Source: Ecdyonurus torrentis
Taxonomy: Eukaryota; Arthropoda; Insecta; Ephemeroptera; Heptageniidae
NCBI GenBank assembly: GCA_949318235.1
Contig: OX439137.1
Location: 3,165,537-3,229,536 of the forward strand
DNA length: 64,000 nucleotides
Direction of reading: 5' to 3'
The position numbers were made by a program, and so were the translations under genes. The notes under the pieces were generated by a model. The model had not been told where the DNA came from. It saw only the letters and a program-made list of their open reading frames with translations, and ran no database searches. Shown one piece after another: positions 1 to 10,309 of the stretch (position 1 is its first letter; the number at the start of each line of letters is the position of its first letter).

Positions 1-195
1 AACCATTGTTGATTCTTACGTAAATTCAAATAATTCTTCTAATTAGTTACTTAAGAAAAATTAAGAAAAAAAAATTGTTAAGTGAAAGTTCTACGTAAAA
101 AATTAAGAAAAAAAATTCTTAAGGGGAAATCAAACTTTTTTCTTAATTTGAAAAAATTAGCGTTTTCACTTAAGAAAAGTCCATTGTGAACTAGG
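1..195. repeat. AT-rich TTAAGAAAA-type repeat, probable right end of a transposable element
   Basis: TTAAGAAAA-like motifs recur several times and the block ends in CACTTAAGAAAAGTCCATTGTGAACTAGGC. A similar phrase, GTCCCAGTGTGAACCAGCC, is at 36787-36806, so this could be the edge of a dispersed element whose left part lies outside the window. The assignment is weak. Positions 196-700 hold only AT-rich sequence with nothing I recognise. Confidence 0.25.
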
Positions 196-693
196 CTTTA
201 GCTAGTTCTATTGCTAATTGTAATAAACAAATAGAAAGAGAAAAACTCATAATTATGCCAAAGACCGTACTGATTATATAAAACTATAATTACATTGAAG
301 TATAACATAATTATATCAAATACATAAACATCAAGGTTTATGCAGTCTGAATAAACGTTGCATAAACATATTGTGCCTGATCATTTAAAAAAAAATACGA
401 CGTAATCATAAAAAATAATTACAAAAAAAGTCATAAAAAAAACTTCAATCCCCGTCAGTTAATATTAATATTTTATTGATTTTGTTATTAATCAATAATA
501 CAGACAAATATACCAATTATGCGGCTTTTTGAGTAATCTTCATACAAAACGAATACCCAAAATATTACTTGGTATTTAACAAAAGAAGATAAAAAACAAA
601 AGAAGTTTCTTAACAATACTGTGGAAAAAATGAGAAGGTTTATAACGCATCTCAGAAATTGGAAAAAAATACGAAGAAGAGTTTCTCATTTTG

Positions 694-700
<7 letters not shown>

Positions 701-778
<78 letters not shown>

Positions 779-784
779 ATATAT
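701..784. repeat. (TA)n microsatellite
   Basis: About 40 TA units with one TAT interruption near 768. Open frames across it translate to Tyr-Ile repeats and are artefacts. Confidence 0.95.
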
Positions 785-1030
785 TTTAATTTACATATTT
801 TTTGTAAAAGAAACCTTTGTTACATTTTTTTAAAACTACAATCTAAAATTCCTTGTATATTATTTATAAATTCAAACATATAATATCGTCAAAAACTTAC
901 GCTAAAATTAAAAAAAATATATATATATATTTAAAAAAAAAGAAAAAGTTCCATCACGTTTATGAGGTTAATCCTTAAAGGAACCGTCCATACCATATAA
1001 AAAATACAGCATGCCTTTTCACATTTTCAC

Positions 1031-1076
1031 AAACAAACAAACAAACAAACAAAAAAAAAAAAAAAAAAAAAAAAAA
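1031..1076. repeat. (ACAA)n plus poly-A tract
   Basis: Five ACAA units run into about 26 A. This may be a retroposon tail, but no body is recognisable on either side. Confidence 0.8.
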
Positions 1077-1082
1077 CAATTA

Positions 1083-1256
1083 TTTTTTCGAAGAACCTAA
1101 TTTTGACGCCCTAAACGTATAATCAAATTTTCATATTATGCAACCCACACAACTTTTTCTATTTAATGTGAACAATCGTGACGTCAGAAATGTGTAAAAT
1201 TTGTGCATTTGTCCCATTTTGTGTTTAATGAATTAAAAGGGCATGTTGTTAGGCTT
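1083..1256 (+). mobile_element. MITE B, degenerate internal piece
   Basis: It keeps the B order: ATGCAACCCACACAAC, then TGACGTCA at 1179-1186, then CCCATTTTGTGTTTAATGA and GGCATGTTGTT. Both ends are missing and the copy is diverged. The stretch to 1492 otherwise shows only A-rich runs, such as 1420-1456. Confidence 0.5.
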
Positions 1257-1492
1257 GGACGATCACTTAAAGTTTATACATAATTTTAATATTTTTAACA
1301 CCAATAACCTCCTTTCTAGAAAACCTAAAACTGTGTATACAATGATTTTATACATATTTATTATATAGAATGTATCCCAATGTAAAAAATTTCATAAAAC
1401 TAAATTTTAGAATGGAAATGAAAAAGAAAAAAAAAAAAAGAAAAAAAAAAAAAAAGTGAATTTGAGCTATAGTTATTTGAGCCTAAAGTGTC

Positions 1493-1612
1493 AAGAATAA
1501 GAATCTTTATTGACCCAGGCAGTTCATACTTTGACAATTAAAGTTACAACAAGCATTGGTCTTGTCAAATATAGCCTAAAATTAGGTTAATATAACAAAT
1601 AACAGTAAGAAT
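1493..1612 (-). mobile_element. Non-LTR retrotransposon, 5'-truncated 3' end
   Basis: On the minus strand it reads CAATGCTTGTTGTAAC, then GAACTGCCTGGGTCAATAAA, then a short ATTCTT-type tail. This matches the 3' untranslated end of the reverse-transcriptase element at 54632-55255. No coding sequence is left in this copy. Confidence 0.7.
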
Positions 1613-1993
1613 ACAACATTCAATGAATTACACAACTATATAGTAAACTCATAATTAATAAATAAAAACATTATAATGAAGTTTGAGAAAATGTATTATT
1701 TATTATCAGTATAATATTCCAATGTTGTATGGGTATGGTGAACTGGCGAACATTAATACGTCGATTTTATCTATTTATTTATTTATTTTATTATTATTAT
1801 TTTTTTAGTTTTTATCAAAAAAGGATCCTTAAAGCAAAATTTATTTAAGCAAATTTTTGAAAGCAATTATAATAATTTACATTTCTTAAAATGGATGGCA
1901 AATTGTCATAAATATTAGCAGATCTATACAAAATATGGACTTCTTTAATTTAGATGAATGTTTTGGTACGGTCACTTTGGAATTATTACTTAC

Positions 1994-2368
1994 ATACATA
2001 CATATCATGACGCCATAATCCCTTTCGGGGTAGGCCAGGATGAATCCTTTTTAGTAAGAGGGCTTACAATGATCTGTGGCTTACCAGACCACAGGCTCTA
2101 CCCTTAATACCACACTCCTCTGGGCTCCTAATACCAGACCTGTGCAGCTCGGACCACCAAATCTTACGACGGCAGCACTCGCCACTATGGACGAGAGAGT
2201 AGGTCAAACTGCCTGGCCAACCCACGCATTGCAGCGGAAACGTACACATTGAAACACACTGAAACTTCACCGTTCTAACCATTGCTCTTACAAGTTGCCC
2301 GGCTTGGTAACGAACGCCGAACCTCCAGCGTGTCAAACGAGCACGCTAACCACTACACCACATGGGCT
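1994..2368 (-). mobile_element. SINE2, tRNA-derived SINE
   Basis: Read on the minus strand, the head near 2360 has an A-box-like TGGTGTAGTGG (2350-2360) followed by TTAGCGTGCTCG, and a B-box-like GGTTCGGCGTTC (2312-2323), as in pol III promoters of tRNA origin. The body is less AT-rich than its surroundings. The 3' end is a CCCCGAAAGGG hairpin (2020-2030) followed by a short CATA-type repeat at 1991-2002. A 90-codon minus-strand frame inside it is incidental. Region 2369-2895 has no other element besides a poly-A run. Confidence 0.7.
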
Positions 2369-2535
2369 TAATTCACTAAATTAAAATTGTAACACCTTCA
2401 TGTGATATTTACAAATCTGTGTATCTATAGATATTTAAATGGATATTTGATGTGTGTATAGATCCACAGTAAGCGGATAAGATAACACAATATCAGATAC
2501 ATACCATGATATCAAATAAAATTGACATGGACACT

Positions 2536-2558
2536 AAAAAAAAAAAAAAAAAAAAAAA
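2536..2558. repeat. poly-A tract
   Basis: An uninterrupted run of about 23 A in otherwise unassigned AT-rich sequence. Confidence 0.9.
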
Positions 2559-2895
2559 TCTTGGTGGAGAATTACACGTACAAAAATATTATTACATCAT
2601 TATTATAATAGGTTAATGTTAATAATAATAAAAAAACATGAATATGTCATTTTAGTGTGATCTCAATTTCACTAACATTTATTTATAACAAATAATAATA
2701 ATAAACTCGGAAAAATAAGTTATAGCATTTAATTTTTTAATTTTACATTAATGATTATACTCAACGAAAAGAGTAACTAAAGATTTACTATTAACCTTTT
2801 TTATAAGGAATTTGTTCGATATACATAAGTCTAACATAAGCTAACTGTTTACCGCTGAAAAAATTACGTTTATACGTACTATAACGAATTACTGT

Positions 2896-3276
2896 TTAAA
2901 GCGACACACAACCCTAAAAACAAGTAATTTTTATTCTTCTCTAAAATAATTCAATAGAAATCAGTCGTTTATTTTACTTTTCTAGCCCACGGGATAAGCG
3001 AGCTCCGCTAGGGTAAAGAGGAAATCTCTGACGTCAGAGATTTCCTTTACTGTGTGAGTAAAAAATCTGTACACCTTTTCAGGTAAGCTTAGCAGATAGA
3101 GCAAGGGTTACAAATTTTTTACTCGCATAGTAGAGGGGCGTGTACTCTATATCGTTACCATCGTGGGGCTCGCTTATCCTGCGGACTAGAAAAGTCAAAT
3201 AAACGACTGATTACTATTGAACTGTTTTAGAATAGAACAAAAAAATACTCATTTTTAGGGTTTAGTATTGCTTTAA
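2896..3276. mobile_element. MITE T, 381 bp TTAA-flanked palindromic element
   Basis: Ends are TTAA-AGCGACACACAACCC and, inverted, TTAA-AGCAATACTAAACCC. The arms pair over about 100 bp (AATCAGTCGTTTATTT, GGATAAGCGAGC). Near the left-centre lies a perfect 26 bp palindrome (3020-3045) centred on TGACGTCA. The TTAA flanks suggest a piggyBac-type integration preference. No transposase is present. Confidence 0.75.
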
Positions 3277-3375
3277 ACTTTTTTCAACCAAGTTATTGGT
3301 TTGTACTGAAGAGTTACATCTATGAAACTTTAAATTTGTGAAATTTATGTTTTCCGTGCTGTAACAACCATATTT

Positions 3376-3538
3376 GCTATACTGTACACAGGGGTAGAAG
3401 TGGCTTTGACTCTTATGCAGGGACTTTGAGGGGAAAAAGAGGGGAAGTTCCATAAGCCCAATGTTAATTCAAAATTCTTTTGCGGGGACAGGTCCCCTTA
3501 AGTCCCCCCTCACTTCTACCCCTGACTGTACAGCATAA
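3376..3538. mobile_element. MITE U, short inverted-repeat element
   Basis: Terminal repeats CTGTACACAGGGGTAGAAGTG and its inverse CACTTCTACCCCTGACTGTACAG bound a G-rich then C-rich interior. It appears to sit between two pieces that read TGCTATACTGTA and CAGCATAACT, which would join into an M-like sequence. Confidence 0.6.
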
Positions 3539-3705
3539 CTATTTTTCAAAAGAAGGAAATTTATGGCATTTTGATTAATATTAAACTAGCATAATTATTA
3601 CATTTTTTTACTTGCATGAATTACATATTTTTTCTTGTAGAAGTTAGTTATGTATGATTGTTATTCTTCACTAATTGGGTTATTATAGTTCAGCGAGCTT
3701 ATGGA

Positions 3706-3721
3706 TTTTTTTTTTTTTTTT
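3706..3721. repeat. poly-T tract
   Basis: A run of about 16 T. The sequence from 3539 to 3890 otherwise contains only a small M-like GCATAATTATTAC motif near 3590. Confidence 0.8.
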
Positions 3722-3891
3722 ATATCCATGTCGTTTCCTTTAGGAAAATTACAGTAAGTAATTCAATGATTCTTTTATACAAAATATATATTTGGATATT
3801 TATATAATGTAGCTTTTTGTTAAAATAATAAGAACTTCTCGAGGTCATATTAAAGGTACAACCACTGTAGTATAATTTTACTGTATTGCTC

Positions 3892-4041
3892 TACAGTCCG
3901 CGCCACCTAAGTATGCGACCAATTAGAGAGCATAACTCTCCATTTAGTTAACATTATCTCACCTCCTAGCGACCTTGAGCGTCTATTGGCTCGTAGCTCG
4001 ATTTCGATTAATCGCTTACATCCTTAGGTGGCACGGACTAT
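3892..4041 (+). mobile_element. MITE J, copy 1
   Basis: Starts TA-CAGTCCGCGCCACCTAAG and ends with the inverse CTTAGGTGGCACGGACT-A. The TA flank and CAGT start resemble Tc1/mariner-type termini. The interior carries CTATTGGCTCGTAGCTCG. Confidence 0.75.
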
Positions 4042-4060
4042 ATATATATATATATATATA
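4041..4060. repeat. (TA)10 microsatellite
   Basis: A short TA run exactly between J copy 1 and element V, possibly expanded from a TA target site. Confidence 0.85.
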
Positions 4061-4200
4061 CTCGCCTCAAAAAGCCTGAGCTACCTGCCGTTCGACCTTT
4101 TACGGTATCGCCCAGCCACCCCCTTGTGAAATGCACGCGAGAAATGGGCGATACATTAGTGATAAAACGATAAATTACCTGAGGTTTTTAGAGTCGAGTA
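4059..4200. mobile_element. MITE V, 140 bp inverted-repeat element
   Basis: The left end TACTCGCCTCAAAAAGCCTG pairs with the right end CAGGTTTTTAGAGTCGAGTA-type sequence. A second inverted pair inside reads GTATCGCCCA and TGGGCGATAC. TA flanks both sides. Confidence 0.6.
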
Positions 4201-4362
4201 CACTAGAAATCACGTAAGGATGTGAGCGATTTATCGATTCCCCCTGGGCAACCAATAGACGCTCTAGGTTTCAAAGTCACTAGGAGTTGGGGTAATGCTA
4301 ACTATATGGAGAGTTTCTAGGTATTCTCTTATTGGTCGCATCCTTACGTGGCGCGGACTGTA
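4199..4362 (-). mobile_element. MITE J, copy 2, opposite orientation
   Basis: The right end GTCGCATCCTTACGTGGCGCGGACTG-TA is the inverse of copy 1's start, and the interior has ACCAATAGACGCTC. The left terminus (CACTAGAAATCACG) has diverged. Copies 1 and 2 face each other across V. Confidence 0.65.
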
Positions 4363-4371
4363 TATGCATGT

Positions 4372-4435
4372 ACAATATTAATTACGCAATAATTATGCTA
4401 GCGTAAGTGTTTTTCTATTTTCCACACATTTTTCT
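4372..4435 (+). mobile_element. MITE M, end fragment
   Basis: Holds ATTACGCAATAATTATGCTAGC and a TTTTTCTACACA-type edge, as at the ends of other M copies. From 4436 to 4770 I see only AT-rich unassigned sequence. Confidence 0.4.
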
Positions 4436-4770
4436 ACACATCTTTTATGAATCAAAATAAATTTTGATTTATGTATAAAATATTCAATCCAGATAAAATT
4501 GAATCCTCAAAATAAACTATTTGAATCGGACAAGATACGAAATCGAATATTACAAAGATGCGCATATTTTGAAATCCCTGCATCATGATACAGGTCATAT
4601 TTAGGTATAAATTTTTTTTCAGTGTAATTTTTTTTATGACCGCGGTTAATGATAACGTCGGAGTGTCAAATAACGTCAATTTTTATATAACATGTGGTCA
4701 TCAACGCCCCTCGCATCTATATAGCTCTCTTTCATTATAATACATGACTTGGCGAACATCATGAAAACAT

Positions 4771-4781
4771 GAGAGAGGAAG

Positions 4782-4842
<61 letters not shown>

Positions 4843-4916
4843 AGAGAGAGAGCAGAGCGAGAGAATTACAGAGTAGTGTAAAGAGCGAGAGTAGAGAGAG
4901 AGAGCAGAGAGAGAGA

Positions 4917-4955
<39 letters not shown>

Positions 4956-4979
4956 AGAGAGAGAGAGAGAGAGAGAGAA
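4771..4979. repeat. (GA)n compound microsatellite
   Basis: About 200 bp of GA with GC-bearing interruptions (GAGCAGAG, GCGAGAG). The Ser-Leu-rich reverse frame through it is low complexity, not a gene. Confidence 0.95.
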
Positions 4980-5355
4980 ACGAGTTTTGACGAAAACATT
5001 GTTAAATATTAAACTCAAGTGAGCAATTTTTTTATTACTTTTATTTATTTATTTTTTATTTCTTTACGTACAAATTTTTGTGTGAAAACATCAGGTATGT
5101 TTTTATTTCATCTCGACTCTTTCATCTTTCCCCTTTTCCTTTGAAAGTGTCACTTAACAAAACTCTGACAATAAATTGAAAAGAGGTTTTAAATTCATTA
5201 TTAAGTGTTAAATTTTTAATAGGAAATTCTTTATAATAATAATATATAATACTGTAATAGTCTAACTTTTTGAAAATAAAAATTTGTAAAAAAATCTTTT
5301 ATTATAATTAGCTAATTAAAGTAACACATTTTTCAACAACTATAGCTATATTCAT

Positions 5356-5368
5356 CCCCCCCCCCCCC
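5356..5368. repeat. poly-C tract
   Basis: Thirteen C in a row, notable in AT-rich DNA. The rest of 4980-5438 is unassigned. Confidence 0.85.
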
Positions 5369-5438
5369 ATAAAAAAATCACATTCTGAAAGAGAGAATAA
5401 TTTTGAATCGGTTGATTATTTTGTAATTTTTAAAATCA

Positions 5439-5752
5439 TTAAAGGCGTAGAACAAGTTGAACAAAAAACATCTCTAATATCTTATACCTAAATATCAACA
5501 TTAATTTGGCCGGAGTCATTGATTTCTTGTTTATTTTCCATTCGTGAAATAACATATGCGGGTTTGTGACGTAACATCTAATTAGTCCAAGTGCGCGAAA
5601 ACAGGCGAGTTGTGACGTCATAAACCCGCACCTGCCATTTTGTGAGTAAAAAATAAATTAGAAATCAATGACTCCGTCTAAATTAACGTTGATATTTTAG
5701 TATGTTAGGATATTAGAGATGTTTTTTTTGTTCAACGTGTTCTATGCCTTTA
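5439..5752. mobile_element. MITE C, copy 1
   Basis: TTAA-AGGCGTAGAACAAGTTG at the left and the inverse ...CGTGTTCTATGCCT-TTAA at the right. The long arms include GGCCGGAGTCATTGATTTC and its inverse. The central part has TGACGTAA (left arm) and TGACGTCA (5613-5620, right arm) in mirrored positions. Confidence 0.85.
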
Positions 5753-5764
5753 ATAAGAATAATT

Positions 5765-5898
5765 TATTAATTTTTGAAATTCGTAATTATGACGTCACGG
5801 TAGATAACTTTTATATGACCGTGCATGTAAAAGTTAGTGACTGTGACGTCACATCGCGATTTACAAATATTAATTTAAAAACTCAAAAATTACAAAAC
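5765..5898. mobile_element. MITE R, short palindromic element with two CRE sites
   Basis: TTAATTTTTGAAATTCG at the left pairs loosely with AAACTCAAAAATTA at the right. TGACGTCA occurs at 5790-5797 and 5844-5851 in mirrored flanks (ATGACGTCACGG, CTGTGACGTCAC). It lies between C and A3. Confidence 0.45.
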
Positions 5899-6195
5899 TA
5901 TAGACCCCTTGCACATATTTGCGCTTTGTCGCCATGTTTGTGGTGCCTAATGCATTGTCCAGCATAGGGGAAACATCAATTCTCATAATTTTTCACATAA
6001 AAAGAGTTTATTTCAACTGAACAAATTTTTCTTATATTCTTCGAACTTATTAGGAGCTAGAAATAAGATTTGATTGAGGTTTGAAGCTTCTTTTGCTATT
6101 AAAAAAAATATAAAAATGACGTTTTTCCTATGCTGGCCTATGTATTCCTGACCAACAAAATGGCGGCTCTTAATTATGAATGCAACCAGTCTATA
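5899..6195 (+). mobile_element. MITE A3, complete copy
   Basis: TATA-GACCCCTTGCACATATT at the start and ATGAATGCAACCAGTC-TATA at the end. Internal order resembles A1: GCGCTTTGTCGCCATG, then ATTGTCCAGCATAGG, then CCTATGCTGGCC. This subfamily lacks the TGACGTCA found near the start of A1. Positions 6196-6675 contain nothing I recognise. Confidence 0.7.
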
Positions 6196-6673
6196 CAAAT
6201 GAATCGATTCAGAATGACGTATTTAATATAATAACACTTATTTAAATTTAAATTCCATTTGAAGAAGATAAAATTTGAAAAATGTTATATAGTATTCCAT
6301 TGAATATTATTAAACAAAACTCTTCTAAAACATGGGTCATGTTACAATCAACGAAAAGTTGGGGTATCACTTTAATTGAAATACCACCGGGATGCTTGCT
6401 TGTGTTCAATAAAAGTTAAGGGGAGGAAGCAGAGGCGCGATATCTTAAGTATTTGACCGTCCATCGTCATCAAAATTAGCAATTTTACAGCTTATTATGG
6501 GAGTTATCAATGGTGAAAATTGCAGGACAAGTCACCGTTTAAATAAGACGCTAATAGAATAATAAAAAAAAAATCAGATTAATAATGATGGGCGTATTAT
6601 TTTGAACTAACTAAATTCAAAATTGTCCATGATGATCATTTTTAGATTTCAGTTTATCCTGGTCCAAAGTACC

Positions 6674-6675
<2 letters not shown>

Positions 6676-6705
<30 letters not shown>
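6676..6705. repeat. (GA)n microsatellite
   Basis: About 14 GA units. Confidence 0.9.
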
Positions 6706-6707
<2 letters not shown>

Positions 6708-6719
6708 ACACGGAATAAC

Positions 6720-6850
6720 GAAATTTGTGCTATATTAAATAATTACTATATTGTAGAGCACAAATGTTGTTATTTTGTAATATCATAAGTTATTATGCTA
6801 AAAATCATAACTATTATGCTATAGTTGCTATATAGCATTTAAAAATATTT
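6720..6850 (-). mobile_element. MITE M, partial
   Basis: TGTAGAGCACAAATGTTGTTATTTTGTAAT followed by AAGTTATTATGCTAAA and ACTATTATGCTATAG matches the right part of M in reverse orientation. From 6851 to 7167 there is no recognisable feature. Confidence 0.55.
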
Positions 6851-7164
6851 TTGTAATCAGTATGTATACATACAATTGGTATTATGATCAATAAAGAAAC
6901 TGAAACATGGAATTATTCATAAATGTTGCCGCATTGTTACGTATTAATTTTATTATTATTATTTTTTTATGGCCACATATTTATTAATAACCTTCACTCA
7001 AGGTTCTTAATTAACCGAGTTTATCTGGTAACCGGAAGTTAGCCAATGGTTCAGTTAAAGGAATAGTTGACGAAACTCGTTATTGATTAGCTGATGGACG
7101 TTTTAAATCTCCCCTAAATCTTGTAATTAGGTACTGATGCGAAAATTTGACTTCAAGTTAGAAG

Positions 7165-7167
<3 letters not shown>

Positions 7168-7207
<40 letters not shown>
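7168..7207. repeat. poly-T tract, about 40 bp
   Basis: It interrupts a degenerate F-like element (GAAGGCC before it, F-like sequence after), so it may have expanded inside that element. Confidence 0.95.
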
Positions 7208-7214
<7 letters not shown>

Positions 7215-7425
7215 TAAGGGGTTAACATGAAAAATTTTAATTAACAAATTTTAGAAACTGAATTCCCAAAAGGCTCCATGTTAATATAAATTAAATTTTT
7301 TCTCATGGACACGAACGTTGAAATTTTCATTATACCTAGCTGTACCACGATATCCAAAATAAGGAAATAAAATTTCGATTTTTTAGAAATACAAGCCTTC
7401 CGACTACAACCCTTAAGAATTTGTT
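7208..7425 (+). mobile_element. MITE F-related, degenerate
   Basis: Shares the F landmarks CTCCATGTTAAT, TCTCATGGACACG, ACCTAGCTGTACC and the end AATACAAGCCTTCCGACTACAACCC-TTAA, but is strongly diverged. Positions 7426-7736 have nothing further that I can name. Confidence 0.5.
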
Positions 7426-7736
7426 AAAACAAAAAATTACGAGGTTTGAGTTAATAGCCGAGTTATATTGTTCATCCCGAAGCAATTAAACAAGATAAAA
7501 ACTTTTTTTTGGTGTAGCGAACAATTTAATGGGATATATAATGAGATCAGAGCACAGAAAAGTCGTAATAATGTAATTAAATATTAAATAAACGTAAGAG
7601 AAACACAAAATTAAAGTCTCGTTCGTTATTATCTTATAGTCGACGCTCTTTGTTCAAACTTTTAAGTGAAAAAAAAAAAGTATGGTCCGACGGGCTGCAT
7701 AACTTTCAGGATACATCGTAATTTATATTATACGAA

Positions 7737-8050
7737 ATGTATAGTGTGTATGCATTCATGTTAAAGTCAACGCCATGTTGGATCACTCAATAACATGCGT
7801 GCCATAGGAAAATAGCTAATTTTGACAGTTTAAAAACACTATGCAATATTTTTGAGAGCATTGATGTTGTAAATATGTTGAATTAGTATCGCAAGTATGT
7901 GAGAAAAATAGTATTATCGATTTTTTTTACCGATTTCTTAAAGAAAATTGCCTTAAATTCAGTTTGTCCTATGCTGAGCAATGTTATTCACTACTCCAAT
8001 ATGGCCTTCAAGCGATTTATATATGACATCTTGCGGATACACCCTATATA
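7737..8050 (-). mobile_element. MITE A1, complete copy
   Basis: Begins near TATAGTGTGTATGCATTCATG and ends TTGCGGATACACCC-TATA. Contains AACGCCATGTTGGATCACTC, GTATGTGAGAAAAATA and GTCCTATGCTGAGCAATG. The usual CRE site has decayed to TGACATCT. Confidence 0.8.
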
Positions 8051-8106
8051 AACCTCTCGTTTAGAAGGGGTTAGGAATGGATAATATACAATATCAATTA
8101 TTACGT

Positions 8107-8297
8107 TCGGACGGACGGACGGACGGACGGATGGACGGACGGACGGACGGACGGACGGACGGACGGACGGACGGACGGACGGACGGACGGACGGACGGAC
8201 GGACGGACGGACGGACGGACGGACGGACGGACGGACGGACGGACGGACGGACGGACGGACGGACGGACGGACGGACGGACGGACGGACGGATGGACC

Positions 8298-8332
<35 letters not shown>
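8107..8332. repeat. (GGAC)n then (AGAC)n microsatellite
   Basis: About 47 GGAC units with two GGAT variants, switching near 8298 to about 8 AGAC units. It begins about 55 bp from the end of A1. The Arg-Thr-Asp-Gly and Arg-Pro-Ser-Val frames are artefacts. Sequence 8333-9163 has no recognisable element apart from a poly-A stretch at 8739-8754. Confidence 0.95.
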
Positions 8333-8333
<1 letters not shown>

Positions 8334-9163
8334 TTTAAACTCAAATAAATATACAAATTAACAAATAAGTTTAAAAATAAATAAAAACCTACAAATTTAA
8401 ACGATAATTATAATGCGCAATTTTAACTTCAGTTGCACATTTGATTTGACGCTCTCTTTTGTTTACCTACACAATTATACATAACAAGATAAACCAGTTA
8501 ACAATAGTCATTGTTGAAATGATGCATAATAATAATAGAAAATTGAAAAGTAATCAAATAATAATATTGATGAAAAAAGTCAATATTGATGTCAATTTTG
8601 CTCCACAGTTCGACAATACCAGTCATACTTAACACCTGGGGTATCTGTGATATTCAAAAACATTTCGCGATTTGATTTTAATGAAACTAAAAAATAAAAA
8701 TCAACTGTGTAATAAAAAGTTATCAAGTTTGCAAACGAAAAAAAAAAAAAAATAAAAAAATAAATAAAGTTTTCTTTAAAAAAGTGATATAAAATAACTG
8801 TTTTATTTTGTTTTATTTTTCTATACAAGAAACTTTTTCTTCTCCGATCACTTTTTATTTACGAAGAAACAAAAAATTGCTATGAACACTATTTTTTGTT
8901 GTTTTATTTATCTTCATAAAAAAAAGCAATACTAAATTTTTGTAGCTTGTATATCTACAATATGTATGTAATTGTTTTTTGTACATTATGGTCTGTGTTT
9001 CAATGTTTTAAGTTGTCTTAAACACTCAACTATAATGAGACAATTTAGGAGATAGATAAGAAACTTACTAATAAATTTGAACTAATGTTTTCTTAGTTGA
9101 TATTTACTATTAGATTGAACATATACAAATTAAGATGTTTTTACATGGTAAAAGTCTACTTAT

Positions 9164-9679
9164 TTAAAGGCATAGACTACATAAAACAACATATCGAGGG
9201 CTATGCGGCATTTTGGTACTAGTGCATTCTCCGCGCTCGCCTTTTTAGAAACATATTTTATACGCTTAGCCTGTACAGATGCGCCATTAGTAGGCATGGC
9301 GTAGATTGCACACAGGCCAAAATTGCACTCGCGGGAATTGCACGAGTACCGAAATGCCGCGCAGCCCTCGATATGCTTTTTAATGAATAAACACGAAATG
9401 GGATCTTCAAAAGTGATGACAATTTTTACCAGAATGTTAATGTAGCCCCACGAGAGAGCGTGAAAATACTGTAAAGTATGCAATTTGCGTGACTATTCAT
9501 GTTTATGACGTCAGAAACAATTAATATGAAAATGTTTTGTGGGTTGCATACATCGACATTTTCTGATCACTGCTACGGGGCTACAGTTGGGTTTTGAGGC
9601 AAACTAAAGTTATTTATGTAAGCCCCATCAAGTGTTTTGTGATATAAATATTATGCTTTCTTCTAGTCTATTCCATTAA
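9164..9679 (-). mobile_element. MITE B, copy interrupted by element P
   Basis: TTAA-AGGCATAGACTACAT at the left and TCTATTCCA-TTAA at the right. Carries GAAATGGGATCTTCAAAA, CCCCACGAGAGAGCGTG, TGACGTCA (9506-9513) and GGGTTGCATA. It is interrupted by element P at 9192-9373. Confidence 0.85.
9192..9373. mobile_element. MITE P, TA-flanked element nested in B
   Basis: Inverted ends TA-TCGAGGGCTATGCGGCATT and, inverted, TA-TCGAGGGCTGCGCGGCATT. The surrounding B reads AACA..TGCTTTTTAATG, so the original site was AACATATGC or similar and a TA was duplicated. The inside is clearly less AT-rich than its host. It occurs once in this window. Confidence 0.7.
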
Positions 9680-9802
9680 ATTAGCTATTTTTAATAACTT
9701 GCTAAAATGTATTATTCTAGCTACTCGTAATAACTTAAAAGTGATTATCTTAAATAAGTTAATATTCGTAATTAAAGTAATGCACCATTTTTTAGAGTGC
9801 AT
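9680..9802. mobile_element. MITE D, right half only
   Basis: AATAACTTGCTAAAATGTATT, then AACTTAAAAGTGATTATC, and the end GCACCATTTTTTAGAGTGC. It follows directly on B's TTAA, and the left half of D is missing. Confidence 0.7.
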
Positions 9803-9904
9803 ATGTAAAAGATCTTTAATGTAATAAGATACTCTATTTTCTGAAAGGTAATGACATACTCTACAAATAATTATAGTACACTGTTTTAGCAAAGCAAATT
9901 TCAC

Positions 9905-10243
9905 TTAAGGCGGGAAATCAGCTACTGCGGGATTTGACTAAAAAATTGTAAAGACAGAAAAATCTGAAATTTTGTACAGTGATACATTAGGATTAGGTAT
10001 CTTCAAAAATGTAAAAATTTTGGGGGGTCACCATGCTAGATTTTTAATTATGATTTTTTGAAGTTTTAGTCCCATAAGAGCCCATGTTAATTTCAATAAT
10101 TAATTTCTCTCTTATCTGATGGTCACGGGTTTTGAAAATTTTATCATAGGTAGCTGTTACTATTAACTTTCAAATGGCATCATAAAATTTTAAAGTTTTT
10201 TTTTTAGATTTTGAGATACAAGCCTTCTGAATACAACCCTTAA
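9905..10243 (+). mobile_element. MITE F, complete copy
   Basis: TTAA-GGCGGGAAATCAGCTACTG at the left and AATACAACCC-TTAA at the right, 339 bp. Not palindromic. Landmarks are GGGGGGTCACCATGCTAG, AAGAGCCCATGTTAAT and TCTTATCTGATGGTCACG. Confidence 0.8.
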
Positions 10244-10309
10244 ATCACAATTTTAACAACAAATACAAGTAATTCTAAGAACTTGTTCACTATTATATAA
10301 AACCACTGT

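Noticed and set aside
621..883. Two Tyr-Ile-rich open frames
   Set aside because: They are the two readings of a TA microsatellite.
2064..2336. 90-codon reverse frame with normal-looking composition
   Set aside because: It lies wholly inside SINE2, whose tRNA-like head explains the less AT-rich sequence.
4676..4999. 107-codon Ser-Leu-rich reverse frame
   Set aside because: It is a GA microsatellite read in reverse.
7991..8361. Three frames of 77-121 codons with Arg-Pro-Ser-Val or Thr-Asp-Gly-Arg repeats
   Set aside because: They are readings of the GGAC tetranucleotide array. A 4 bp period stays open in several frames.
9160..9483. 107-codon reverse frame
   Set aside because: It spans the junction of MITEs P and B. 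Frames with the same HTLQYFHALSWGYINILVK-like peptide recur in other B copies because the element is repeated, with no sign of selection on coding.
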